Shown here one piece after another: positions 26,959 through 34,437 of a DNA stretch of 64,000 nucleotides. Numbering within the stretch: position 1 is the stretch's first letter; each line of letters begins with the position of its first letter. The stretch is from a virus. Made by a program: the position numbers and the translations under genes. The stretch spans positions 62,001 to 126,000 of the IMG/VR virus record IMGVR_UViG_3300023174_006137. The stretch is one strand, 5' to 3'. A model generated the notes under the pieces. That model did no database searches, had not been told where the DNA came from, and saw only the letters and a program-made list of their open reading frames with translations.

Positions 26959-29157
26959 TTATTCTTCAGATTTTTTCTTTCTGGTTTTCTTTGGCTTTTC
27001 AACTTCAATTTCCATTTCAGAGCCATTTAATTGTGTATCTTCAGCTTTTACTTCTGATTCTGGTTTTGGTTCTGGATTTATTGCTGATATACCAGTTATT
27101 TCATTATCAGAATCATAAGTTAAATCTAATTGGGTTCCTTCAATTGGACTATTCTCCAAAATATAATCTGTTAAATAATCATCTACCCATCTTTGAATTG
27201 CTCTTTTCATCGGACGTGCACCATATTGAGGGTCATAACCAACAACCGAAAGATGTTCTTTCAATTTTTCGTCAATAGTTATTTTATAACCAATTTCGCC
27301 TGCTCTTTTTACACTTTTTACTAATTCAAGATCAATAATAGAATAAATATCTTCTTTACTTAAATCTTTAAAGTAGATAATATCATCAATACGGTTGATA
27401 AATTCTGGTGGAAATTTCTTTTTAAGTTCTTTCTCTAATTTATCTTTGATATTATCAGATTTTTTAGCTTCTTTAGCTTTTGTTGAAAATCCAACACCTG
27501 TTCCAAATTCTTTAACTTCTTTTGTTCCAACATTGGATGTCATTAGAATTACCGTGTTTTTGAAACTTACTTTTCTACCGTGTGAATCAGTCATATAACC
27601 GTCATCAAAAACTTGTAAGAAAAGATTATAAATATCTGGATGTGCTTTTTCTATTTCATCTAAAAGAATTACAGAATATGGTTTAGTTCTAACTTTATTT
27701 AGAAGTTCTGAACCTTCATCATAACCAACATAACCAGGAGCGGCACCACTAATACGAGAAGCAGCAATTTTTTCCATATATTCACTCATATCTAATCTAA
27801 TTAAAGAATCTTCTGAATCAAACATATATTTTGCTAACTGCTTAGCCATTTCTGTTTTACCAACACCAGAATTACCAATTAACATACCAACAAAAATAGG
27901 TTTATTTGGGTCGGCAAGTCCGATTCGGCTACGTTGAATTGAACGAACTACTTTATTTACTGCATCGTCTTGACCAATAACTTTTCCCTTAAGTTCAGGT
28001 GACATCTTTGACAACTTAGAATTTTCGTTTGTAGTTATTTTTTGTAATGGAATGCCTGTCATCATAGACACAACTTGTGCTACATTTTCTTCTGTAACCA
28101 TTTGTCTATGTTTTTTCTGCTCATTTTCCCAACTAATTCTTGCTTTTTCTAAAGCATCATTCAATTGTCTTTCTTTATCACGAAGTTTAGCTGCATCTTC
28201 ATATCGTTGACTTTTAACAACCGATTGTTTTTCTTCTTTAACTTTCGCAATTTCATTCTCTACATCAATAATTTCTTTTGGAACATTAATATTAGAAATA
28301 TGAACATGAGAACCAGCTTCATCTAAAGCATCAATTGCTTTATCGGGAAGAAATCTATCTTGGACATAACGAGCCGTTAGTGTAACACATGCTTTTAATG
28401 CTTCTGGGGTAAATCTAACCGAATGGTGATTCTCATAATTTTCTTTAATATTATTAAGAATTTGTAAAGTTTCTTCTTCGGTTGCAGGTTCAACTAGAAC
28501 TTTTTGAAATCTTCTTTCTAAAGCACCATCTTTTTCAATATGCTTACGATATTCATCCAAAGTTGTAGCACCTATAATTTGCAATTCACCTCTTGATAAA
28601 GCTGGTTTGAACATATTTGAAGCGTCCAAAGAACCTGAAGCTCCACCTGCACCTATCATTGTATGTATTTCATCAATAAATAGAATGATATTAGGTTCTT
28701 TCTCCAATTCAGCCATAAGTGCTTTAATTCTTTCTTCAAATTGTCCACGATATTTTGTACCAGCAACCATAGAAGCTAAATCAAGTGTTACGATTCTTTT
28801 ATTAAAAAGAACACGACTAACTTTCCTTTGAATAATTCGTAATGCTAAACCTTCGGCAATAGAAGATTTACCAACACCTGGTTCGCCAATTAAAATTGGA
28901 TTATTTTTCTTTCTTCTAGATAGAATTTGAGATACACGCAAAATTTCTTTTTCACGACCTACAATTGGGTCGATCTTTCCTTCTTCAGCCATTTTAGTAA
29001 GGTCTTTACTAAAAGAGTCTAAAACAGGTGTTTTTGATGTTTTGTCACCCTTTTTGTTTGGTCTTGAAAATTTACTATCTTCGTCATCATCATAGTCATC
29101 CAAAGCAGCCACAATTTTCACCTCTTTAATCGATTCAATGTTGTGTTTTTTATTCAT
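26959..29157 (-). CDS. ClpC/ClpA-type AAA+ unfoldase without N-domain
   Basis: 732 residues with two AAA+ modules. D1 has GEPGVGKSSIAEGLALRI, LFIDEIHTMIGAGGA and GELQIIGATTLDEYR. A coiled middle domain with an EKQSVVKSQRYEDAAKLRDK stretch (UVR-like) follows, then VAQVVSMMTGIPLQK. D2 has GNSGVGKTEMAKQLAKY, VILLDEIEKAHPDIYN and FPPEFINRIDD. The first 50 residues are acidic and replace the usual Clp N-domain. The D2 loop reads GTGVGFSTKAKE; its V-G-F corresponds to the (I/L/V)GF tripeptide by which ClpC/ClpX dock on ClpP, so it could steal host ClpP. The end is K-rich (KKTRKKKSEE). Host-take-over proteolysis or remodelling is inference. Confidence 0.9.
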   Translation of the reverse strand: MNKKHNIESIKEVKIVAALDDYDDDEDSKFSRPNKKGDKTSKTPVLDSFSKDLTKMAEEGKIDPIVGREKEILRVSQILSRRKKNNPILIGEPGVGKSSIAEGLALRIIQRKVSRVLFNKRIVTLDLASMVAGTKYRGQFEERIKALMAELEKEPNIILFIDEIHTMIGAGGASGSLDASNMFKPALSRGELQIIGATTLDEYRKHIEKDGALERRFQKVLVEPATEEETLQILNNIKENYENHHSVRFTPEALKACVTLTARYVQDRFLPDKAIDALDEAGSHVHISNINVPKEIIDVENEIAKVKEEKQSVVKSQRYEDAAKLRDKERQLNDALEKARISWENEQKKHRQMVTEENVAQVVSMMTGIPLQKITTNENSKLSKMSPELKGKVIGQDDAVNKVVRSIQRSRIGLADPNKPIFVGMLIGNSGVGKTEMAKQLAKYMFDSEDSLIRLDMSEYMEKIAASRISGAAPGYVGYDEGSELLNKVRTKPYSVILLDEIEKAHPDIYNLFLQVFDDGYMTDSHGRKVSFKNTVILMTSNVGTKEVKEFGTGVGFSTKAKEAKKSDNIKDKLEKELKKKFPPEFINRIDDIIYFKDLSKEDIYSIIDLELVKSVKRAGEIGYKITIDEKLKEHLSVVGYDPQYGARPMKRAIQRWVDDYLTDYILENSPIEGTQLDLTYDSDNEITGISAINPEPKPESEVKAEDTQLNGSEMEIEVEKPKKTRKKKSEE

Positions 29158-29169
29158 ATGTATTATTGT

Positions 29170-29694
29170 TTAAAATTTTAAAAAGTTTGCTAAATTACGA
29201 TTTGATAATTCTTTAATATCCGTAATTTCTAAAATAATTTCTTTTTGTATAAATTCAGGTATTTCTATGTTATATGTTATATCTGGTATTTCAATTTCAG
29301 CTATAATTAAACTAAAATTAAAAACATCAATTTCCCATTTTATATTTTTAAAATCATTATCTCCGAAATCTGCATTAGTTCTGGTGTGGTAAATATATCG
29401 TGTTTTATCTAAAAATTTAGCTTCATACATTCCAGAATGTATATTATTCATTAGTAACTTATATTCATCAAAAGAAAAATCTTTTTCTTCTTCATATGTT
29501 ATACCATCGCTATAAGTTTTAATTGTATGTAAATAAGTTATTCCAAATATTGAAGATTCTATTTTTCTAATTCTATTCCAAATTCCATCTACTAAATAAT
29601 AGTATTGTTGTATATGCTGCACTTCTGGCATATCTTCAACGGTATTAATAGGAAGATTCTTTAATAAAAATCGTTTTTCAATCTCTTTTTTCAT
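29170..29694 (-). CDS. CYTH-like domain protein
   Basis: 174 residues. KKEIEKRFLLKNLP gives the ExExxR/K opening of CYTH proteins (adenylate cyclase CyaB/thiamine triphosphatase/inorganic triphosphatase fold). Alternating charged strands follow, with TYEEEKDFSFDEYKLL, KTRYIYH and IKWEIDVFNFSLIIAEIEI, the last matching the 'evDvF.g.l.glaE.E' signature. Such tunnel enzymes hydrolyse triphosphates using divalent metals. A TTG-N19-TATATTTG promoter lies directly upstream, with the start codon only 5 bases after the -7 element, so the mRNA may be leaderless. Confidence 0.75.
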   Translation of the reverse strand: MKKEIEKRFLLKNLPINTVEDMPEVQHIQQYYYLVDGIWNRIRKIESSIFGITYLHTIKTYSDGITYEEEKDFSFDEYKLLMNNIHSGMYEAKFLDKTRYIYHTRTNADFGDNDFKNIKWEIDVFNFSLIIAEIEIPDITYNIEIPEFIQKEIILEITDIKELSNRNLANFLKF

Positions 29695-29699
29695 ATTTA

Positions 29700-29729
29700 C
29701 AAATATACAACTAATTTTTGAAATAACAA
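29700..29729 (-). promoter_or_regulatory. Bacteroidota-type promoter of the CYTH gene
   Basis: On the minus strand TTG (29729-29727), a 19-base spacer and TATATTTG (29707-29700) match the known Bacteroidota consensus TTG-N19/20-TAnnTTTG. The ATG follows after 5 bases. Confidence 0.65.
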
Positions 29730-29771
29730 AATTAAATATTAAATATTTAAAAAAAAAAATTATATTAAAAA

Positions 29772-29797
29772 AAAAGACTTACTTTTCAGTAAGTCTT
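29772..29797 (-). terminator. intrinsic terminator of the HU gene
   Basis: AAGACTTACTGAAAAGTAAG followed by TCTTTTTTTT on the minus strand forms a hairpin with a long T-run 25 bases after the HU stop. Confidence 0.8.
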
Positions 29798-29822
29798 AAA
29801 AGATTTTTACAAATGAAAATGA

Positions 29823-30113
29823 TTAAGCATTTTCAGTTTCACCATTTACAGATGCTTGTAAAGAACTACCTGGTTTAAATTTAGCTACTTTTTTAGCTGG
29901 GATAAGAATTTCAGCACCATTTTTAGGATTACGTCCTTTTCTTTCAGCTCTTTGTGCAGTTTGGAATGTACCAAAACCTACTAAAGTTACTTTATCACCT
30001 GCGTTTAAAGCTTCTTTTACTGCTTCTACTACTGCATCAATAACTTCTGATGTCTTTGTTTTTGTTAAATCCACTTTTGTGGAAACTACGTTGATTAAAT
30101 CTGCTTTGTTCAT
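29823..30113 (-). CDS. HU-family DNA-binding protein
   Basis: 96 residues, standard HU length. MNKADLINVVSTK, then VIDAVVEAVKEALNAGDKVT, then LVGFGTFQTAQRAERKGRNP is the family signature with the DNA-bending arm. The conserved P of the arm tip is in RKGRNPKNG, and KKVAKFKPGSSL closes the fold. It binds and bends DNA, and could compact or remodel the phage or host genome. It is expressed separately: a terminator follows and a structured RNA lies upstream. Its G+C content is higher than its neighbours, consistent with a host-derived gene. Confidence 0.95.
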   Translation of the reverse strand: MNKADLINVVSTKVDLTKTKTSEVIDAVVEAVKEALNAGDKVTLVGFGTFQTAQRAERKGRNPKNGAEILIPAKKVAKFKPGSSLQASVNGETENA

Positions 30114-30289
30114 ACGATTTATTTTTTTTTAATTTATATTCAACTAAATTGAAAGGTTTTAAATTTTTTAATTTTTTTTCTGTTTAATTCTTTGTCTTTA
30201 AACCACTTTCGTATTTATTTGATACATATTGTAATCGATTTTGTTATAAAAGTTTAAATTTTTGTAAAAAATTTTATGAAAATTCATGA

Positions 30290-30660
30290 TTAAAAAGGTT
30301 TTTAGCTATAAGCCGCTATTGATGCTAATTTAGACAATAGCGGCTTTTAACACATAACTCGTGGCGAAATAAGGATTTATACTTAAATTCGCCATTCACG
30401 CCTTCCTGGTCAAAGCATTAGATTTTATATGTTTTTTCCTCTCTTCAAAAAACATCGTCTGTCTTACCAGACAAAAAATATCACAAGGAGCTGAACTGTC
30501 GACTAAAATTGTTCATCCCATACCAATTAACCTTGTGGGAGCCGTAACTAAGCTAATAACGGCATCATAGCTTGATGTTTCCAGGACATCTAGATTGCAG
30601 AACTTGTTCTTTAATAACCTTTAAGTTAAGAAACTACGACTTCTACAATCGTTTCAATTT
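30290..30660 (-). ncRNA. unclassified structured RNA, about 360 nt
   Basis: The 589-base gap between HU and DHFR has no credible ORF but holds at least eight perfect inverted repeats in tandem. These include GATGT/ACATC (30574-30590), GCCGT/ACGGC (30541-30563), an 8-bp closing pair TCACAAGG/CCTTGTGG (30481-30488 with 30531-30538) enclosing TGAAC/GTTCA, GTCTG/CAGAC (30457-30472), ATGTTTTTT/AAAAAACAT (30429-30455), CGTGGCGAA/TTCGCxxxxCACG (30360-30400) and a 10-bp GCCGCTATTG/CAATAGCGGC (30312-30344). A perfect host-type promoter points into it from 30695. It lacks the conserved cores of RNase P RNA, tmRNA and group I introns as far as I can see. G+C is clearly above the surroundings. Function unknown. 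Confidence 0.7.
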
Positions 30661-30665
30661 CGTTA

Positions 30666-30695
30666 CAAATGTATGAAAGTTTTGTTAAAAAACAA
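30666..30695 (-). promoter_or_regulatory. Bacteroidota-type promoter driving the structured RNA
   Basis: Minus strand TTG (30695-30693), 19-base spacer, TACATTTG (30673-30666). The predicted transcription start is near 30660, exactly where the run of hairpins begins. The spacer coincides with the terminator hairpin of the upstream DHFR gene. Confidence 0.7.
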
Positions 30696-30701
30696 AACTT
30701 T
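30676..30701 (-). terminator. intrinsic terminator after DHFR
   Basis: AAAGTTTTGTT and AACAAAACTTT are exact inverted copies around a 4-base loop, directly after the DHFR stop, so transcription of the RNA downstream needs its own promoter. Confidence 0.7.
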
Positions 30702-30702
30702 T

Positions 30703-31173
30703 TCATAATTTTTTAAATGTTATATACGAATAATCAAATTCAGGACATGATAAATCAACTTTATTTTCAATATTAAAGTATTCATCAGGTATTTCCGGAA
30801 AATATGCGTCACCTTCAAAATCTTTATCAATTAAAGTTAATTCAATTGCATCAGCATATCCAAGAGTTTGCTTATAAATTTCTGCACCACCTATTACAAA
30901 TAAATCGGTTGTGCGATATATTTCAAGTGCTTCTTCTAAAGAATTATAAACAAAACAACCTTCTTGATGAAAGTTTCTATCTCTGGTTATAATTATATTT
31001 CGTCTATTTGGAAGTGGTTTTCCAATTGATTCAAAAGTTTTTCTACCCATCAAAACATTATGTCCAGATGTTAATTCTTTAAATCTTTTTAAGTCGCCTG
31101 GTACATGCCAGATTAGTTGATTGTCTTTTCCAATAACACGATTATTGGAACAAGCTGCTATTAATGTTATCAT
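30703..31173 (-). CDS. folA: dihydrofolate reductase
   Basis: 156 residues. ITLIAACSNNRVIGKDNQLIWHVPGDLKRFKELT contains the substrate/NADPH opening (the W-x-x-P-x-D-L-x-x-F motif), VLMGRKTFESIGKPLPNR is the nucleotide loop, and LFVIGGAEIYKQTL is the GG motif. It reduces dihydrofolate to tetrahydrofolate for thymidylate synthesis, as in T4. It is the last gene before a terminator in a minus-strand block of small proteins. Confidence 0.95.
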   Translation of the reverse strand: MITLIAACSNNRVIGKDNQLIWHVPGDLKRFKELTSGHNVLMGRKTFESIGKPLPNRRNIIITRDRNFHQEGCFVYNSLEEALEIYRTTDLFVIGGAEIYKQTLGYADAIELTLIDKDFEGDAYFPEIPDEYFNIENKVDLSCPEFDYSYITFKKL

Positions 31174-31197
31174 ATTGGTAAATTAACTTTATTTTTA

Positions 31198-31467
31198 TTA
31201 TAAATGACCATAGTAATCTATATCATTTTCCATTAGTTTATTTAACTCAACCAAAAAATCATCATTTGTTAAATTTTTATCTGAAACAATATACCAAGTA
31301 CATTCACCATCTTCATCATAGTATGAATTTAATATTTTTGACTGTAATTCCTTTTCAGATAGAAAATTATGTATAATAATTGAATGGGGTTTTAGTTCTT
31401 TATTGTTTATAACAAAACCGCAATAAATTTTACCAACATCAGATTCTAATTTTTTAATTTCTATCAT
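31198..31467 (-). CDS. small hypothetical protein
   Basis: 89 residues (MIEIKKLESDVGKIYCGFVI start), acidic and alpha/beta, with no recognised domain. Its start overlaps the stop of the next upstream gene (ATGA), and it lies 25 bases before folA on the same strand, so it is probably co-transcribed with it. Nothing in the sequence shows a function. Confidence 0.5.
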   Translation of the reverse strand: MIEIKKLESDVGKIYCGFVINNKELKPHSIIIHNFLSEKELQSKILNSYYDEDGECTWYIVSDKNLTNDDFLVELNKLMENDIDYYGHL

Positions 31468-31739
31468 TCTATATTTTGTTGTAATTTGAAAAATTGTCGA
31501 ACAAATTGTTCCATTTCATCAAGTTCATCCCAATAACCACTTCCACCATCTTGTGAACCAATAGTTTGTTTACCGTATTCTATCTTAGCCAAGATAAGTT
31601 TTATTTTATCTTTATCAAAATCATCTTGTATTTGCCAATTATTATACTCATCAATAATTTTGTTAAGTTCGATACGACTGGTTTTCCACCAACTAATGTC
31701 GGTATTTTCATCCCATTTTTTTTTGAATTTGTATTTCAT
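31464..31739 (-). CDS. small hypothetical protein
   Basis: 91 residues, charged and helical (KKWDENTDISWWKTSRIELN; DELDEMEQFVRQFFKLQQ). It is coupled to the downstream gene by an ATGA overlap and lies 11 bases from the upstream gene. No domain recognised. Confidence 0.5.
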   Translation of the reverse strand: MKYKFKKKWDENTDISWWKTSRIELNKIIDEYNNWQIQDDFDKDKIKLILAKIEYGKQTIGSQDGGSGYWDELDEMEQFVRQFFKLQQNIE

Positions 31740-31750
31740 AAATTATAAAA

Positions 31751-32047
31751 TTACCATTCGTCATCTTCATCCTCATCATACTCGTCATTTTCAACTTCTT
31801 CGTTTGATAATGAACAATAACCAAATTCTAAATCAGTTAATCCAAATTTTTTCAATACTTTAATTTCTTCATCTGTAATCTCGATAGCATCTGATTTATC
31901 AAATTCATAACTATCACCGTCAATATTACCAAATCCAGTATGTATTGATTTTGTTTCATCTAATTGTTTCTGAGTTATAACTTTAATTAATCCAACATCG
32001 CCTTCGTCAGCAACATCCATAGATAATACTACTAAATACTTTTTCAT
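31751..32047 (-). CDS. small acidic hypothetical protein
   Basis: 98 residues, with a very acidic C-terminal tail (EEVENDEYDEDEDDEW). A strand-rich start (KKYLVVLSMDVADEGDVG) precedes EITDEEIKVLKKFGLTD. The acidic tail could mimic DNA or serve as a contact for a basic partner; that is speculation. Same-strand neighbours are 11 and 22 bases away. Confidence 0.5.
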   Translation of the reverse strand: MKKYLVVLSMDVADEGDVGLIKVITQKQLDETKSIHTGFGNIDGDSYEFDKSDAIEITDEEIKVLKKFGLTDLEFGYCSLSNEEVENDEYDEDEDDEW

Positions 32048-32069
32048 AATTTTTATTTTTGTTTAAATT

Positions 32070-32576
32070 TTACAAATTAATGATTTTATTAAATCCTTCG
32101 GAATCTTTAATGCCAGAAAAAGAGTTCATCATGTTTGATATCACATGTTCAGGAATATACTTATTTTCTTCTATTTTCCTTTTTTCATTTCTTTTTCTAT
32201 ATTCTTCCCAATCTAAAAATGGAAATATAACCGCAACTTTATAATAATCATCTTCAAAAAATGATAAATTATAAGTTCTTCTTTTAGAAGTTAAATGTGT
32301 CATGTCAATTATAACATTTTCTCTATTATAATTAGCTTCTTCCATTTTTGATATAAGTATTTTGTCAACTTGTTTTTGATTAACAGAATTGAATGCCGCA
32401 GAATAATCATTTGAACCATATTGTTCCAATACGATTTCATCACGAGAAATTATAGTAACTTCTCCATTATATTTTTCTAACCATGATTTTATAGCAGTGG
32501 ATTTCCCAACTAATGGTGGTCCAACCATTATGATAACAAATGGTGATTTAAGTGTATTTAAAAACAAAGTTTTCAT
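32070..32576 (-). CDS. polynucleotide-kinase-like P-loop kinase
   Basis: 168 residues. VIIMVGPPLVGKSTAIKSWL is a Walker A motif, TIISRDEIVLEQYG matches the 'isrDdiR' of T4 Pnkp-type 5' kinases, NVIIDMTHLTSKRR matches 'vviDntn....R', and YRKRNEKRKIEENKYIPEHV supplies the lid arginines. No phosphatase domain is present, so it is a kinase-only form. It would phosphorylate 5'-OH ends of RNA or DNA, which is useful after anticodon-nuclease cleavage of tRNAs. It has its own host-type promoter 4 bases before the ATG (leaderless arrangement). Confidence 0.75.
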   Translation of the reverse strand: MKTLFLNTLKSPFVIIMVGPPLVGKSTAIKSWLEKYNGEVTIISRDEIVLEQYGSNDYSAAFNSVNQKQVDKILISKMEEANYNRENVIIDMTHLTSKRRTYNLSFFEDDYYKVAVIFPFLDWEEYRKRNEKRKIEENKYIPEHVISNMMNSFSGIKDSEGFNKIINL

Positions 32577-32580
32577 TTTA

Positions 32581-32610
32581 CAAAGATAAGAAAAAAATTC
32601 TTAAAAACAA
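32581..32610 (-). promoter_or_regulatory. Bacteroidota-type promoter of the PNK-like gene
   Basis: Minus strand TTG (32610-32608), 19-base spacer, TATCTTTG (32588-32581); the ATG starts 5 bases further on. Confidence 0.65.
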
Positions 32611-32619
32611 AAAGAAATG

Positions 32620-33063
32620 TTAATGAGTTTCATAATTGTCTTTAAGAAATTTTCTATCAACTGGACGCAGTGAATTTATACCTTTTGATGAAATTATATC
32701 TAAAACTGTATCTAAATCAAGTTTTGAATATATCCACCTATCTAAATCATCCATAAATATATCATAAATTATTGAATTTTCTTCATCAATATAATTGGTT
32801 AGATATGAGAAATCATATTCATTTTTAATTATTTGATTTGTGATGTCATTAAATTCATAATTAATTAAATTTTTATCCAGGATTTTTAAATACTTTTTTA
32901 TTTCAATTTTAGATGTCAAAACAAAAAAATAAAAAAAATCATCTTCTTTATAATCGAAGGATGATTCTATATCTAGATTAGCAATTTTTTCCAAGTCAGA
33001 ATTAGATATGATTTGATAGGTATTTTTAAAAGAAATTTTATAAACACATAATGTATTAACCAT
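32620..33063 (-). CDS. hypothetical protein
   Basis: 147 residues. Aromatic-rich strands (DDFFYFFVLTSKIEIKKYL) and a C-terminal segment DLDTVLDIISSKGINSLRPVDRKFLKD that resembles the 'gi.sLt..Er.fL' helix found in many small phage proteins. TTAATATATAAAT lies just upstream of the start, a late-type promoter word. Divergent from the small gene at 33123. Function not recognised. Confidence 0.5.
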   Translation of the reverse strand: MVNTLCVYKISFKNTYQIISNSDLEKIANLDIESSFDYKEDDFFYFFVLTSKIEIKKYLKILDKNLINYEFNDITNQIIKNEYDFSYLTNYIDEENSIIYDIFMDDLDRWIYSKLDLDTVLDIISSKGINSLRPVDRKFLKDNYETH

Positions 33064-33102
33064 GATTTATATATTAAAAAAATAATTATTAAGATTTTAA
33101 TA

Positions 33103-33110
33103 TATAAATA
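33103..33110 (+). promoter_or_regulatory. T4-late-type promoter element
   Basis: TATAAATA, identical to the T4 late promoter core, in the context TTTTAATATATAAATA, 12 bases before the ATG of a 40-residue gene. The same word recurs at 33258. Confidence 0.6.
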
Positions 33111-33122
33111 AAAAGTAATTTT

Positions 33123-33245
33123 ATGGCAGGTATATATGTTTTAAAAGTTAATGGACGACCAGTTTTGCACACACCAAATGTTAATTTGGTTAATACAACC
33201 AATACAGTTAAAAATAATAACAAAGGTAAAGTTGAAAAAAGATAA
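33123..33245 (+). CDS. 40-residue small protein
   Basis: Too short for most ORF callers. ATG GCA GGT ATA TAT encodes MAGIYVLKVNGRPVLHTPNV, then a T/N-rich part and a basic end (NNNKGKVEKR). Support is a TATAAATA late promoter 12 bases upstream and a second identical promoter directly after the stop. A small virion accessory (decoration or head-completion) is possible. No family recognised. Confidence 0.55.
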   Translation: MAGIYVLKVNGRPVLHTPNVNLVNTTNTVKNNNKGKVEKR

Positions 33246-33257
33246 TAAAATTTAATA

Positions 33258-33265
33258 TATAAATA
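33258..33265 (+). promoter_or_regulatory. T4-late-type promoter element
   Basis: TATAAATA in TTTAATATATAAATAAAC, 13 bases upstream of the ATG at 33279. Confidence 0.6.
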
Positions 33266-33278
33266 AACACTTAAATAT

Positions 33279-33815
33279 ATGAATATAAACTTAGAACAAG
33301 ATTGGCTTAGATTTGATAGTGCTTCATCTTTAACAGCATCATATTATGGTTATAATACAAATGTTGGAGCAGCTGATTCTTCAAATACCTGGTCAATAAG
33401 ACAAGTTGTTGGAACTAATTCAATGACTGTTACATGGAACAATAATATTCCACTTGCTTATGAAGCATCTTGGACTAACCGTGCTTATTATTTTGCTACA
33501 CCTTCAAATATATCTATTACTGGAACAGCAACAACATATGGTTCTGCTTATAATGTAACTTTTACATGGACAACTTCAACTGGTTCTTCAAGATATTATG
33601 TGAATTTTACAAGAAATAATACCACAATTTACAATACATTAGATGCGGGTGGCGATCAATTTAATCCATATCAAAATTCTCCGACTAAAGTTTATATAAA
33701 TACTAATTCAGCAACATTAGTAAATTGCCCACCTGGGTATACTTATTCGGCAAGTATTTATGCTGCTAATGGTGTAGGTGTTAGTTCAACTACTAGTTCT
33801 TCTGTTAGATTATAA
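33279..33815 (+). CDS. virion protein with Ig/FN3-like domain
   Basis: 178 residues, rich in T, S, Y and N. The second half (TPSNISITGTATTYGSAYNV then TFTWTTSTGSSRYYVNFTRN, ending with YTYSASIYAANGVGVSSTTS) follows the fibronectin type III pattern 'p..v.v.....g....i.W......Y.v.......a.N..G.s' typical of phage decoration domains. It is driven by a late-type promoter and followed by a strong terminator, so it is a monocistronic late gene. Likely displayed on the virion surface. Confidence 0.6.
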   Translation: MNINLEQDWLRFDSASSLTASYYGYNTNVGAADSSNTWSIRQVVGTNSMTVTWNNNIPLAYEASWTNRAYYFATPSNISITGTATTYGSAYNVTFTWTTSTGSSRYYVNFTRNNTTIYNTLDAGGDQFNPYQNSPTKVYINTNSATLVNCPPGYTYSASIYAANGVGVSSTTSSSVRL

Positions 33816-33856
33816 AAAATTTAAAAGCCGCTAAATTTAGCGGCTTTTAAATTTTT
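33815..33856. terminator. bidirectional intrinsic terminator
   Basis: AAAATTTAAAAGCCGCTAAA and its inverted copy TTTAGCGGCTTTTAAATTTT form an almost perfect palindrome between convergent genes; A and T runs flank both sides. Confidence 0.85.
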
Positions 33857-34400
33857 TATAAGATATAACTTGTTCCTTTTTTATATACCATAATGTAGCT
33901 TGTATTGTATTTTCAAAAGAATTTTTATTTAAAATAATATTATTCCAATCAAAAACTATATTATCATCTTCTATTTCAAATCCTTCTCCAATCATATTAG
34001 CAATATCATCTTCATTAAATTCGTCTAAAGCAAAAATCGTTTTATTATTTTTCAAATCTTCTATACTATGATTTAAAACTAAATGCCATTTGTCAAAACA
34101 AGATAAAAGCACTTTATCATCATCTATTTCAAACTTAATTAAATAACCAATTTCTCCTTTAGTGATTTGTCCTCTTAATGTTGGCTTAGATTTATTATTA
34201 TATCTATACCAAGCCCATATCGGATGTTTACAAGGAATATCTGATTTAGGAAGTAATTCATGCATTTTAGATTCTATCCATGTATAACTATCTATAAAAT
34301 TATTATTTGAAAAACAAATTATATCTTCATGTGCTTTAAGAATACCAGTATCTTGCAACTCTTGCCATTTAAATTCAGATTGAATAGTATATAAAATCAT
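33837..34400 (-). CDS. DUF3841 family protein
   Basis: 187 residues. LYTIQSEFKWQELQDTGILK, then YTWIESKMHELLP, PIWAWYRYN, LRGQITKGEIGYLIKFEIDD and VLLSCFDKWHLVLN follow the DUF3841 pattern almost throughout. The family is of unknown function and is found in bacteria and phages. The end overlaps the terminator. A TAAATTTG -7-like element lies upstream, but the -33 TTG is not clear. Confidence 0.8.
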   Translation of the reverse strand: MILYTIQSEFKWQELQDTGILKAHEDIICFSNNNFIDSYTWIESKMHELLPKSDIPCKHPIWAWYRYNNKSKPTLRGQITKGEIGYLIKFEIDDDKVLLSCFDKWHLVLNHSIEDLKNNKTIFALDEFNEDDIANMIGEGFEIEDDNIVFDWNNIILNKNSFENTIQATLWYIKKEQVISYKKFKSR

Positions 34401-34437
34401 TTTGCAAATTTATGAAAAATATTTATTAAAACGAAAA

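Noticed and set aside
30290-30660. RNase P RNA to match the rnpA gene
   Set aside because: A GGCTTATA segment at the 3' end looked like the P RNA 3' core, but the GAGGAAAGUCC and ACAGAA cores are absent and the stems do not fit.
30290-30660. tmRNA
   Set aside because: No GGATTCGAC 5' element, no TTCGA T-arm and no acceptor pairing at the ends on either strand.
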